64,000 bases of DNA, taken from assembly GCA_964016885.1 (NCBI GenBank), contig OZ024743.1:174577706-174641705 (forward strand). The letters run 5' to 3'. The stretch is from Eledone cirrhosa (taxonomy: Eukaryota > Mollusca > Cephalopoda > Octopoda > Eledonidae). The notes beneath the pieces were generated by a model. It did not search any database, was not told where the DNA came from, and saw only the letters and a program-made list of their open reading frames with translations. The translations under genes and the position numbers were made by a program. Below, in pieces: positions 45,201 through 58,500 of the stretch (positions are counted from its first letter, which is position 1; each line of letters starts with the position of its first letter).

Positions 45201-48200
45201 GTAGGTAGTCTTTGATATACTGTACCTGTTATATAGGATGTAGGTAGTCTTTGATATACTGTACCTGTTAAATAGGATGTAGGTAGTCTTTGATATACTG
45301 TACCTGTTATATAGGATGTAGGTAGTCTTTGATATACTGTACCTGTTACATAGGATGTAGGTAGTCTTTGATATACTGTACCTGTTATATAGGATGTATG
45401 TAGTCTTTGGTATACTGTACCTGTTACATAGGATGTAGGTAGTCTTTGATATACTGTACCTGTTATATAGGATGTAGGTAGTCTTTGATATACTGTACCT
45501 GTTATATAGGATGTAGGTAGTATTTGATATACTGTATCTGTTATATAGGATGTAGGTAGTCTTTGATATACTGTACCTGTTATATAGGATGTAGGTAGTC
45601 TTTGATATACTGTACATGTTAAATAGGATGTAGGTAGTCTTTGATATACTGTACCTGTTATATAGGATGTAGGTAGTCTTTGATATACTGTACCTGTTAT
45701 ATAGGATGTAGGTAGTCTTTGATATACTGTACCTGTTATATAGGATGTAGGTAATGTTTGATATACTGTACCTGTTATATAGGATGTAGGTAGTCTTTGA
45801 TATACTGTACCTGTTATATATGATGTAGGTAGTCTTTGATATACTGTACCTGTTACATAGGATGTAGGTAGTCTTTGATATACTGTACCTGTTATATAGG
45901 ATGTATGTAGTCTTTGGTATACTGTACCTGTTACATAGGATGTAGGTAGTCTTTGATATACTGTACCTGTTATATAGGATGTAGGTAGTCTTTGATATAC
46001 TGTACCTATTATATAGGATGTAGGTAGTCTTTGATATACTGTACCTGTTACATAGGATGTAGGTAGTCTTTGATATACTGTACCTGTTATATAGGATGTA
46101 GGTAGTCTTTGATATACTGTACCTGTTACATAGGATGTAGGTAGTCTTTGATATACTGTACCTGTTACATAGGATGTAGGTAGTCTTTGATATACTGTAC
46201 CTGTTATATAGGATGTATGTAGTCTTTGGTATACTGTACCTGTTACATAGGATGTAGGTAGTCTTTGATATACTGTACCTGTTATATAGGATGTAGGTAG
46301 TCTTTGATATACTGTAACTATTATATAGGATGTAGGTAGTCTTTGATATACTGTACCTGCTATATAGGATGTAGGTAGTCTTTGATATACTCTACCTGTT
46401 ATATGAGATGTAGGAAGTCTTTGATATACTCTACCTGTTATATAGGATGTAGGTAGTCTTTGATATACTGTACCTGTTATATAGGATGTAGGTAGTCTGT
46501 GATATACTGTACCTGTTATATAGGATGTACGTAGTCTTTGATATGCTGTACCTGTTATATGAGATGTAGGAAGTCTTTGATATACTCTACCTGTTATATA
46601 GGATGTAGGTAGTCTTTGATATACTGTACCTGTTATATAGGATGTAGGTAGTCTTTGATATACTGTACCTGTTATATAGGATGTAGGTAGTCTTTGATAT
46701 ACTGTACCTGTTATATAGGATGTATGTAGTCTTTGGTATACTGTACCTGTTACATAGGATGTAGGTAGTCTTTGATATACTGTACCTGTTATATAGGATG
46801 TAGGTAGTCTTTGATATACTGTACCTGTTATATAGGATGTAGGTAGTATTTGATATACTGTACCTGTTATATAGGATGTAGGTAGTCTTTGATATACTGT
46901 ACCTGTTATATAGGATGTAGGTAGTCTTTGATATACTGTACATGTTAAATAGGATGTAGGTAGTCTTTGATATACTGTACCTGTTATATAGGATGTAGGT
47001 AGTCTTTGATATACTGTACCTGTTATATAGGATGTAGGTAGTCTTTGATATACTGTACCTGTTATATAGGATGTAGGTAGTGTTTGATATACTGTACCTG
47101 TTATATAGGATGTAGGTAGTCTTTGATATACTGTACCTGTTATAAATGATGTAGGTAGTCTTTGATATACTGTACCTGTTACATAGGATGTAGGTAGTCT
47201 TTGATATACTGTACCTGTTATATAGGATGTATGTAGTCTTTGGTATACTGTACCTGTTACATAGGATGTAGGTAGTCTTTGATATACTGTACCTGTTATA
47301 TAGGATGTAGGTAGTCTTTGATATACTGTACCTATTATATAGGATGTAGGTAGTCTTTGATATACTGTACCTGTTACATAGGATGTAGGTAGTCTTTGAT
47401 ATACTGTACCTGTTATATAGGATGTAGGTAGTCTTTGATATACTGTACCTGTTACATAGGATGTAGGTAGTCTTTGATATACTGTACCTGTTATATAGGA
47501 TGTAGGTAGTCTTTGATATACTGTACCTGTTATATAGGATGTAGGTAGTCTTTGATATACTGTACCTGTTATATAGGATGTAGGTAGTCTTTGATATACT
47601 GTACCTGTTATATAGGATGTAGGAAGTCTTTGATATACTTTACCTGTTATATAGGATGTAGGTAGTCTTTGATATACTGTACCTGTTATATAGGATGTAG
47701 GTAGTCTTTGATATACTGTACCTGTTATATAGGATGTAGGTAGTCTTTGATATACTGTACCTGTTATATAGGATGTACGTAGTCTTTGATATACTGTACC
47801 TGTTATATGAGATGTAGGAAGTCTTTGATATACTGTACCTGTTATATAGGATGTAGGTAGTCTTTGATATACTGTACCTGTTATATGAGATGTAGGAAGT
47901 TTTTGATATACTGTACCTGTTATATAGGATGTAGGTAGTCTTTGATATACTGTACCTGTTATATAGGATGTAGGTAGTCTTTGATATACTGTACCTGTTA
48001 AATAGGATGTAGGTAGTCTTTGATATACTGTACCTGTTATATAGGATGTAGGTAGTCTTTGATATACTGTACCTGTTACATAGGATGTAGGTAGTCTTTG
48101 ATATACTGTACCTGTTATATAGGATGTATGTAGTCTTTGGTATACTGTACCTGTTACATAGGATGTAGGTAGTCTTTGATATACTGTACCTGTTATATAG

Positions 48201-49480
48201 GATGTAGGTAGTCTTTGATATACTGTACCTGTTATATAGGATGTAGGTAGTATTTGATATACTGTATCTGTTATATAGGATGTAGGTAGTCTTTGATATA
48301 CTGTACCTGTTATATAGGATGTAGGTAGTCTTTGATATACTGTACATGTTAAATAGGATGTAGGTAGTCTTTGATATACTGTACCTGTTATATAGGATGT
48401 AGGTAGTCTTTGATATACTGTACCTGTTATATAGGATGTAGGTAGTCTTTGATATACTGTACCTGTTACATAGGATGTAGGTAGTCTTTGATATACTGTA
48501 CCTGTTATATAGGATGTATGTAGTCTTTGGTATACTGTACCTGTTACATAGGATGTAGGTAGTCTTTGATATACTGTACCTGTTATATAGGATGTAGGTA
48601 GTCTTTGATATACTGTACCTGTTATATAGGATGTAGGTAGTATTTGATATACTGTATCTGTTATATAGGATGTAGGTAGTCTTTGATATACTGTACCTGT
48701 TATATAGGATGTAGGTAGTCTTTGATATACTGTACATGTTAAATAGGATGTAGGTAGTCTTTGATATACTGTACCTGTTATATAGGATGTAGGTAGTCTT
48801 TGATATACTGTACCTGTTATATAGGATGTAGGTAGTCTTTGATATACTGTACCTGTTATATAGGATGTAGGTAATGTTTGATATACTGTACCTGTTATAT
48901 AGGATGTAGGTAGTCTTTGATATACTGTACCTGTTATATATGATGTAGGTAGTCTTTGATATACTGTACCTGTTACATAGGATGTAGGTAGTCTTTGATA
49001 TACTGTACCTGTTATATAGGATGTATGTAGTCTTTGGTATACTGTACCTGTTACATAGGATGTAGGTAGTCTTTGATATACTGTACCTGTTATATAGGAT
49101 GTAGGTAGTCTTTGATATACTGTACCTATTATATAGGATGTAGGTAGTCTTTGATATACTGTACCTGTTACATAGGATGTAGGTAGTCTTTGATATACTG
49201 TACCTGTTATATAGGATGTAGGTAGTCTTTGATATACTGTACCTGTTACATAGGATGTAGGTAGTCTTTGATATACTGTACCTGTTACATAGGATGTAGG
49301 TAGTCTTTGATATACTGTACCTGTTATATAGGATGTATGTAGTCTTTGGTATACTGTACCTGTTACATAGGATGTAGGTAGTCTTTGATATACTGTACCT
49401 GTTATATAGGATGTAGGTAGTCTTTGATATACTGTAACTATTATATAGGATGTAGGTAGTCTTTGATATACTGTACCTGT
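42250..49480. repeat. 2,730-bp (70-monomer) higher-order unit, about 2.5 copies
   Basis: Landmarks recur at 2,730 bp: TACGTAG (42,316; 45,046; 47,776), TACATGTTAAA (42,887; 45,617; 48,347), CTCTACC (43,857; 46,587) and CTTTACC (44,910; 47,640). The third copy is partial and is interrupted by a 390-bp insertion-duplication. After that insertion the match continues at an offset of 3,120 bp (2,730 plus 390), for example GGTAATGTTT near 45,751 and 48,871. The left edge falls inside a run of consensus monomers near 42.25 kb. Confidence 0.92.
48061..48850. repeat. 390-bp (10-monomer) tandem duplication inside the third 2,730-bp copy
   Basis: Bases 48,061-48,450 are repeated at 48,451-48,840. GTAGTATTTG plus GTATCTG and the TACATGTTAAA monomer (48,347 and 48,737) each occur twice, 390 bp apart. 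The neighbouring 2,730-bp copies contain this stretch only once, so this is a local and recent event. Confidence 0.93.
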
Positions 49481-49639
49481 TATATAGGATGTAGGTAGTG
49501 TTTGATATACTGTACCTGTTATATATGATGTAGGTAGTCTTTGATATACTGTACCTGCTATATAGGATGTAGGTAGTCTTTGATATACTCTACCTGTTAT
49601 ATGAGATGTAGGAAGTCTTTGATATACTCTACCTGTTAT

Positions 49640-52600
49640 ATAGGATGTAGGTAGTCTTTGATATACTGTACCTGTTATATAGGATGTATGTAGTCTTTGG
49701 TATACTGTACCTGTTACATAGGATGTAGGTAGTCTTTGATATACTGTACCTGTTATATAGGATGTAGGTAGTCTTTGATATACTGTACCTATTATATAGG
49801 ATGTAGGTAGTCTTTGATATACTGTACCTGTTACATAGGATGTAGGTAGTCTTTGATATACTGTACCTGTTATATAGGATGTAGGTAGTCTTTGATATAC
49901 TGTACCTGTTACATTAGGATGTAGGTAGTCTTTGATATACTGTACCTGTTATATAGGATGTAGGTAGTCTTTGATATACTGTACCTGTTATATAGGATGT
50001 AGGTAGTCTTTGATATACTGTACCTGTTATATAGGATGTAGGTAGTCTTTGATATACTGTACCTGTTATATAGGATGTAGGAAGTCTTTGATATACTTTA
50101 CCTGTTATATAGGATGTAGGTAGTCTTTGATATACTGTACCTGTTATATAGGATGTAGGTAGTCTTTGATATACTGTACCTGTTATATAGGATGTAGGTA
50201 GTCTTTGATATACTGTACCTGTTATATAGGATGTACGTAGTCTTTGATATACTGTACCTGTTATATGAGATGTAGGAAGTCTTTGATATACTGTACCTGT
50301 TATATAGGATGTAGGTAGTCTTTGATATACTGTACCTGTTATATGAGATGTAGGAAGTTTTTGATATACTGTACCTGTTATATAGGATGTAGGTAGTCTT
50401 TGATATACTGTACCTGTTATATAGGATGTAGGTAGTCTTTGATATACTGTACCTGTTAAATAGGATGTAGGTAGTCTTTGATATACTGTACCTGTTATAT
50501 AGGATGTAGGTAGTCTTTGATATACTGTACCTGTTACATAGGATGTAGGTAGTCTTTGATATACTGTACCTGTTATATAGGATGTATGTAGTCTTTGGTA
50601 TACTGTACCTGTTACATAGGATGTAGGTAGTCTTTGATATACTGTACCTGTTATATAGGATGTAGGTAGTCTTTGATATACTGTACCTGTTATATAGGAT
50701 GTAGGTAGTATTTGATATACTGTATCTGTTATATAGGATGTAGGTAGTCTTTGATATACTGTACCTGTTATATAGGATGTAGGTAGTCTTTGATATACTG
50801 TACATGTTAAATAGGATGTAGGTAGTCTTTGATATACTGTACCTGTTATATAGGATGTAGGTAGTCTTTGATATACTGTACCTGTTATATAGGATGTAGG
50901 TAGTCTTTGATATACTGTACCTGTTATATAGGATGTAGGTAATGTTTGATATACTGTACCTGTTATATAGGATGTAGGTAGTCTTTGATATACTGTACCT
51001 GTTATATATGATGTAGGTAGTCTTTGATATACTGTACCTGTTACATAGGATGTAGGTAGTCTTTGATATACTGTACCTGTTATATAGGATGTATGTAGTC
51101 TTTGGTATACTGTACCTGTTACATAGGATGTAGGTAGTCTTTGATATACTGTACCTGTTATATAGGATGTAGGTAGTCTTTGATATACTGTACCTATTAT
51201 ATAGGATGTAGGTAGTCTTTGATATACTGTACCTGTTACATAGGATGTAGGTAGTCTTTGATATACTGTACCTGTTATATAGGATGTAGGTAGTCTTTGA
51301 TATACTGTACCTGTTACATAGGATGTAGGTAGTCTTTGATATACTGTACCTGTTACATAGGATGTAGGTAGTCTTTGATATACTGTACCTGTTATATAGG
51401 ATGTATGTAGTCTTTGGTATACTGTACCTGTTACATAGGATGTAGGTAGTCTTTGATATACTGTACCTGTTATATAGGATGTAGGTAGTCTTTGATATAC
51501 TGTAACTATTATATAGGATGTAGGTAGTCTTTGATATACTGTACCTGCTATATAGGATGTAGGTAGTCTTTGATATACTCTACCTGTTATATGAGATGTA
51601 GGAAGTCTTTGATATACTCTACCTGTTATATAGGATGTAGGTAGTCTTTGATATACTGTACCTGTTATATAGGATGTAGGTAGTCTGTGATATACTGTAC
51701 CTGTTATATAGGATGTACGTAGTCTTTGATATGCTGTACCTGTTATATGAGATGTAGGAAGTCTTTGATATACTCTACCTGTTATATAGGATGTAGGTAG
51801 TCTTTGATATACTGTACCTGTTATATAGGATGTAGGTAGTCTTTGATATACTGTACCTGTTATATAGGATGTAGGTAGTCTTTGATATACTGTACCTGTT
51901 ATATAGGATGTATGTAGTCTTTGGTATACTGTACCTGTTACATAGGATGTAGGTAGTCTTTGATATACTGTACCTGTTATATAGGATGTAGGTAGTCTTT
52001 GATATACTGTACCTGTTATATAGGATGTAGGTAGTATTTGATATACTGTACCTGTTATATAGGATGTAGGTAGTCTTTGATATACTGTACCTGTTATATA
52101 GGATGTAGGTAGTCTTTGATATACTGTACATGTTAAATAGGATGTAGGTAGTCTTTGATATACTGTACCTGTTATATAGGATGTAGGTAGTCTTTGATAT
52201 ACTGTACCTGTTATATAGGATGTAGGTAGTCTTTGATATACTGTACCTGTTATATAGGATGTAGGTAGTGTTTGATATACTGTACCTGTTATATAGGATG
52301 TAGGTAGTCTTTGATATACTGTACCTGTTATAAATGATGTAGGTAGTCTTTGATATACTGTACCTGTTACATAGGATGTAGGTAGTCTTTGATATACTGT
52401 ACCTGTTATATAGGATGTATGTAGTCTTTGGTATACTGTACCTGTTACATAGGATGTAGGTAGTCTTTGATATACTGTACCTGTTATATAGGATGTAGGT
52501 AGTCTTTGATATACTGTACCTATTATATAGGATGTAGGTAGTATTTGATATACTGTACCTGTTACATAGGATGTAGGTAGTCTTTGATATACTGTACCTG

Positions 52601-55600
52601 TTATATAGGATGTAGGTAGTCTTTGATATACTGTACCTGTTACATAGGATGTAGGTAGTCTTTGATATACTGTACCTGTTATATAGGATGTATGTAGTCT
52701 TTGGTATACTGTACCTGTTACATAGGATGTAGGTAGTCTTTGATATACTGTACCTGTTATATAGGATGTAGGTAGTCTTTGATATACTGTAACTATTATA
52801 TAGGATGTAGGTAGTCTTTGATATACTGTACCTGTTATATAGGATGTAGGTAGTCTTTGATATACTGTACCTGTTACATAGGATGTAGGTAGTCTTTGAT
52901 ATACTGTACCTGTTATATAGGATGTATGTAGTCTTTGGTATACTGTACCTGTTACATAGGATGTAGGCAGTCTTTGATATACTGTACCTGTTATATAGGA
53001 TGTAGGTAGTCTTTGATATACTGTACCTGTTATATAGGATGTAGGTAGTCTTTGATATACTGTACCTGTTATATAGGATGTAGGTAGTCTTTGATATACT
53101 GTACCTGTTATATAGGATGTAGGTAGTCTTTGATATACTGTACATGTTAAATAGGATGTAGGTAGTCTTTGATATACTGTACCTGTTATATAGGATGTAG
53201 GTAGTCTTTGATATACTGTACCTGTTACATAGGATGTAGGTAGTCTTTGATATACTGTACCTGTTATATAGGATGTATGTAGTCTTTGGTATACTGTACC
53301 TGTTACATAGGATGTAGGCAGTCTTTGATATACTGTACCTGTTATATAGGATGTAGGTAGTCTTTGATATACTGTACCTGTTATATAGGATGTAGGTAGT
53401 CTTTGATATACTGTACCTGTTATATAGGATGTAGGTAGTCTTTGATATACTGTACCTGTTATATAGGATGTAGGTAGTCTTTGATATACTGTACATGTTA
53501 AATAGGATGTAGGTAGTCTTTGATATACTGTACCTGTTATATAGGATGTAGGTAGTCTTTGATATACTGTACCTGTTATATAGGATGTAGGTAGTCTTTG
53601 ATATACTGTACCTGTTATATAGGATGTAGGTAGTCTTTGATATACTGTACCTGTTATATAGGATGTAGGTAGTCTTTGATATACTGTACCTGTTATATAG
53701 GATGTAGGTAGTCTTTGATATACTGTACCTGTTATATAGGATGTAGGTAGTCTTTGAAATACTGTACCTATTATATCTGATGTAGGAAGTTTTTGATATA
53801 CTGTACCTGTTATATAGGATGTAGGTAGTCTTTGATATACTGTACCTGTTATATAGGATGTATGTAGTCTTTGGTATACTGTACCTGTTACATAGGATGT
53901 AGGTAGTCTTTGATATACTGTACCTGTTATATAGGATGTAGGTAGTCTTTGATATACTGTAACTATTATATAGGATGTAGGTAGTCTTTGATATACTGTA
54001 CCTGTTATATAGGATGTAGGTAGTCTTTGATATACTGTACCTGTTACATAGGATGTAGGTAGTCTTTGATATACTGTACCTGTTATATAGGATGTATGTA
54101 GTCTTTGGTATACTGTACCTGTTACATAGGATGTAGGCAGTCTTTGATATACTGTACCTGTTATATAGGATGTAGGTAGTCTTTGATATACTGTACCTGT
54201 TATATAGGATGTAGGTAGTCTTTGATATACTGTACCTGTTATATAGGATGTAGGTAGTCTTTGATATACTGTACCTGTTATATAGGATGTAGGTAGTCTT
54301 TGATATACTGTACCTGTTATATAGGATGTAGGTAGTCTTTGATATACTGTACCTGTTACATAGGATGTAGGTAGTCTTTGATATACTGTACCTGTTATAT
54401 AGGATGTATGTAGTCTTTGGTATACTGTACCTGTTACATAGGATGTAGGCAGTCTTTGATATACTGTACCTGTTATATAGGATGTAGGTAGTCTTTGATA
54501 TACTGTACCTGTTATATAGGATGTAGGTAGTCTTTGATATACTGTACCTGTTATATAGGATGTAGGTAGTCTTTGATATACTGTACCTGTTATATAGGAT
54601 GTAGGTAGTCTTTGATATACTGTACATGTTAAATAGGATGTAGGTAGTCTTTGATATACTGTACCTGTTATATAGGATGTAGGTAGTCTTTGATATACTG
54701 TACCTGTTATATAGGATGTAGGTAGTCTTTGATATACTGTACCTGTTATATAGGATGTAGGTAGTCTTTGATATACTGTACCTGTTATATAGGATGTAGG
54801 TAGTCTTTGATATACTGTACCTGTTATATAGGATGTAGGTAGTCTTTGATATACTGTACCTGTTATATAGGATGTAGGTAGTCTTTGAAATACTGTACCT
54901 ATTATATGAGATGTAGGAAGTTTTTGATATACTGTACCTGTTATATAGGATGTAGGTAGTCTTTGATATACTGTACCTGTTATATAGGATGTAGGTAGTC
55001 TTTGATATACTGTACCTGTTAAATAGGATGTAGGTAGTCTTTGATATACTGGCCCTGTTATATAGGATGTAGGAAGTCTTTGATATACTTTACCTGTTAT
55101 ATAGGATGTAGGTAGTCTTTGATATACTGTACCTGTTATATAGGATGTAGGTAGTCTGTGATATACTGTACCTGTTATATAGGATGTAGGTAGTCTTTGA
55201 TATACTGTACCTGTTATATAGGATGTAGGTAGTCTTTGATATACTGTACCTGTTATATAGGATGTAGGTAGTCTTTGATATACTGTACCTGTTATATAGG
55301 ATGTAGGTAGTCTTTGATATACTGTACCTGTTATATAGGATGTAGGTAGTCTTTGATATACTGTACCTGTTATATAGGATGTAGGTATTCTTTGAAATAC
55401 TGTACCTATTATATGAGATGTAGGAAGTTTTTGATATACTGTACCTGTTATATAGGATGTAGGTAGTCTTTGATATACTGTACCTGTTATATAGGATGTA
55501 GGTAGTCTTTGATATACTGTACCTGTTAAATAGGATGTAGGTAGTCTTTGATATACTGTACCTGTTATATAGGATGTAGGAAGTCTTTGATATACTTTAC

Positions 55601-58500
55601 CTGTTATATAGGATGTAGGTAGTCTTTGATATACTGTACCTGTTATATAGGATGTAGGTAGTCTGTGATATACTGTACCTGTTATATAGGATGTAGGTAG
55701 TCTTTGATATACTGTACCTGTTATATAGGATGTAGGTAGTCTTTGATATACTGTACCTGTTATATAGGATGTAGGTAGTCTTTGATATACTGTACCTGTT
55801 ATATAGGATGTAGGTAGTCTTTGATATACTGTACCTGCTATATAGGATGTAGGTAGTCTTTGATATACTGTACCTGTTATATAGGATGTAGGTAGTCTTT
55901 GATATACTGTACCTGTTATATAGGATGTAGGTAGTCTTTGATATACTGTACCTGTTATATAGGATGTAGGTAGTCTTTGATATACTGTACCTGTTATATA
56001 GGATGTAGGTAGTCTTTGATATACTGTACCTGTTATATAGGATGTACGTAGTCTTTGATATACTGTACCTGTTATATGAGATGTAGAAAGTCTTTGATAT
56101 ACTGTACCTGTTATATAGGATGTAGGTAGCCTTTGATATACTGTACCTGTTATATGAGATGTAGGAAGTTTTTGATATACTGTACCTGTTATATAGGATG
56201 TAGGTAGTCTTTGATATACTGTACCTGTTATATAGGATGTAGGTAGTCTTTGATATACTGTACCTGTTAAATAGGATGTAGGTAGTCTTTGATATACTGT
56301 ACCTGTTATATAGGATGTAGGTAGTCTTTGATATACTGTACCTGTTACATAGGATGTAGGTAGTCTTTGATATACTGTACCTGTTATATAGGATGTATGT
56401 AGTCTTTGGTATACTGTACCTGTTACATAGGATGTAGGTAGTCTTTGATATACTGTACCTGTTATATAGGATGTAGGTAGTCTTTGATATACTGTACCTG
56501 TTATATAGGATGTAGGTAGTATTTGATATACTGTATCTGTTATATAGGATGTAGGTAGTCTTTGATATACTGTACCTGTTATATAGGATGTAGGTAGTCT
56601 TTGATATACTGTACATGTTAAATAGGATGTAGGTAGTCTTTGATATACTGTACCTGTTATATAGGATGTAGGTAGTCTTTGATATACTGTACCTGTTATA
56701 TAGGATGTAGGTAGTCTTTGATATACTGTACCTGTTATATAGGATGTAGGTAATGTTTGATATACTGTACCTGTTATATAGGATGTAGGTAGTCTTTGAT
56801 ATACTGTACCTGTTATATATGATGTAGGTAGTCTTTGATATACTGTACCTGTTACATAGGATGTAGGTAGTCTTTGATATACTGTACCTGTTATATAGGA
56901 TGTATGTAGTCTTTGGTATACTGTACCTGTTACATAGGATGTAGGTAGTCTTTGATATACTGTACCTGTTATATAGGATGTAGGTAGTCTTTGATATACT
57001 GTACCTATTATATAGGATGTAGGTAGTCTTTGATATACTGTACCTGTTACATAGGATGTAGGTAGTCTTTGATATACTGTACCTGTTATATAGGATGTAG
57101 GTAGTCTTTGATATACTGTACCTGTTACATAGGATGTAGGTAGTCTTTGATATACTGTACCTGTTACATAGGATGTAGGTAGTCTTTGATATACTGTACC
57201 TGTTATATAGGATGTATGTAGTCTTTGGTATACTGTACCTGTTACATAGGATGTAGGTAGTCTTTGATATACTGTACCTGTTATATAGGATGTAGGTAGT
57301 CTTTGATATACTGTAACTATTATATAGGATGTAGGTAGTCTTTGATATACTGTACCTGCTATATAGGATGTAGGTAGTCTTTGATATACTCTACCTGTTA
57401 TATGAGATGTAGGAAGTCTTTGATATACTCTACCTGTTATATAGGATGTAGGTAGTCTTTGATATACTGTACCTGTTATATAGGATGTAGGTAGTCTGTG
57501 ATATACTGTACCTGTTATATAGGATGTACGTAGTCTTTGATATGCTGTACCTGTTATATGAGATGTAGGAAGTCTTTGATATACTCTACCTGTTATATAG
57601 GATGTAGGTAGTCTTTGATATACTCTACCTGTTATATAGGATGTAGGTAGTCTTTGATATACTGTACCTGTTATATAGGATGTAGGTAGTCTTTGATATA
57701 CTGTACCTGTTATATAGGATGTATGTAGTCTTTGGTATACTGTACCTGTTACATAGGATGTAGGTAGTCTTTGATATACTGTACCTGTTATATAGGATGT
57801 AGGTAGTCTTTGATATACTGTACCTGTTATATAGGATGTAGGTAGTATTTGATATACTGTACCTGTTATATAGGATGTAGGTAGTCTTTGATATACTGTA
57901 CCTGTTATATAGGATGTAGGTAGTCTTTGATATACTGTACATGTTAAATAGGATGTAGGTAGTCTTTGATATACTGTACCTGTTATATAGGATGTAGGTA
58001 GTCTTTGATATACTGTACCTGTTATATAGGATGTAGGTAGTCTTTGATATACTGTACCTGTTATATAGGATGTAGGTAGTGTTTGATATACTGTACCTGT
58101 TATATAGGATGTAGGTAGTCTTTGATATACTGTACCTGTTATAAATGATGTAGGTAGTCTTTGATATACTGTACCTGTTACATAGGATGTAGGTAGTCTT
58201 TGATATACTGTACCTGTTATATAGGATGTATGTAGTCTTTGGTATACTGTACCTGTTACATAGGATGTAGGTAGTCTTTGATATACTGTACCTGTTATAT
58301 AGGATGTAGGTAGTCTTTGATATACTGTACCTATTATATAGGATGTAGGTAGTCTTTGATATACTGTACCTGTTACATAGGATGTAGGTAGTCTTTGATA
58401 TACTGTACCTGTTATATAGGATGTAGGTAGTCTTTGATATACTGTACCTGTTACATAGGATGTAGGTAGTCTTTGATATACTGTACCTGTTATATAGGAT
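49640..58500. repeat. Type II domain B (copy of 16.9-25.8 kb)
   Basis: The order of variants follows domain A for about 8.9 kb. GTACGTAG (17,513 and 50,233), GGCAG (20,246 and 52,966), CTTTACC (22,916 and 55,597) and TATAAATGATG (25,461 and 58,142) all correspond. Private changes in this copy are the 40-bp monomer at 49,877, loss of one TACATGTTAAA monomer between 54,311 and 54,448, TATATCTGATG near 53,776, TACTGGCCCTG near 55,051 and GTAGAAAG near 56,085. The partner domain is 32.7 kb away, not adjacent. Confidence 0.9.
49877..49916. other. Unique 40-bp monomer
   Basis: The monomer ends GTTACATTAGG instead of GTTACATAGG, one inserted T. It is the only 40-bp monomer found in the window. The corresponding monomer in domain A (ending near 17,196) has the normal length, so the insertion happened after the 32.7-kb duplication. 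On the minus strand it creates a TAA that ends the longest open frame at 49,914. Confidence 0.96.
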
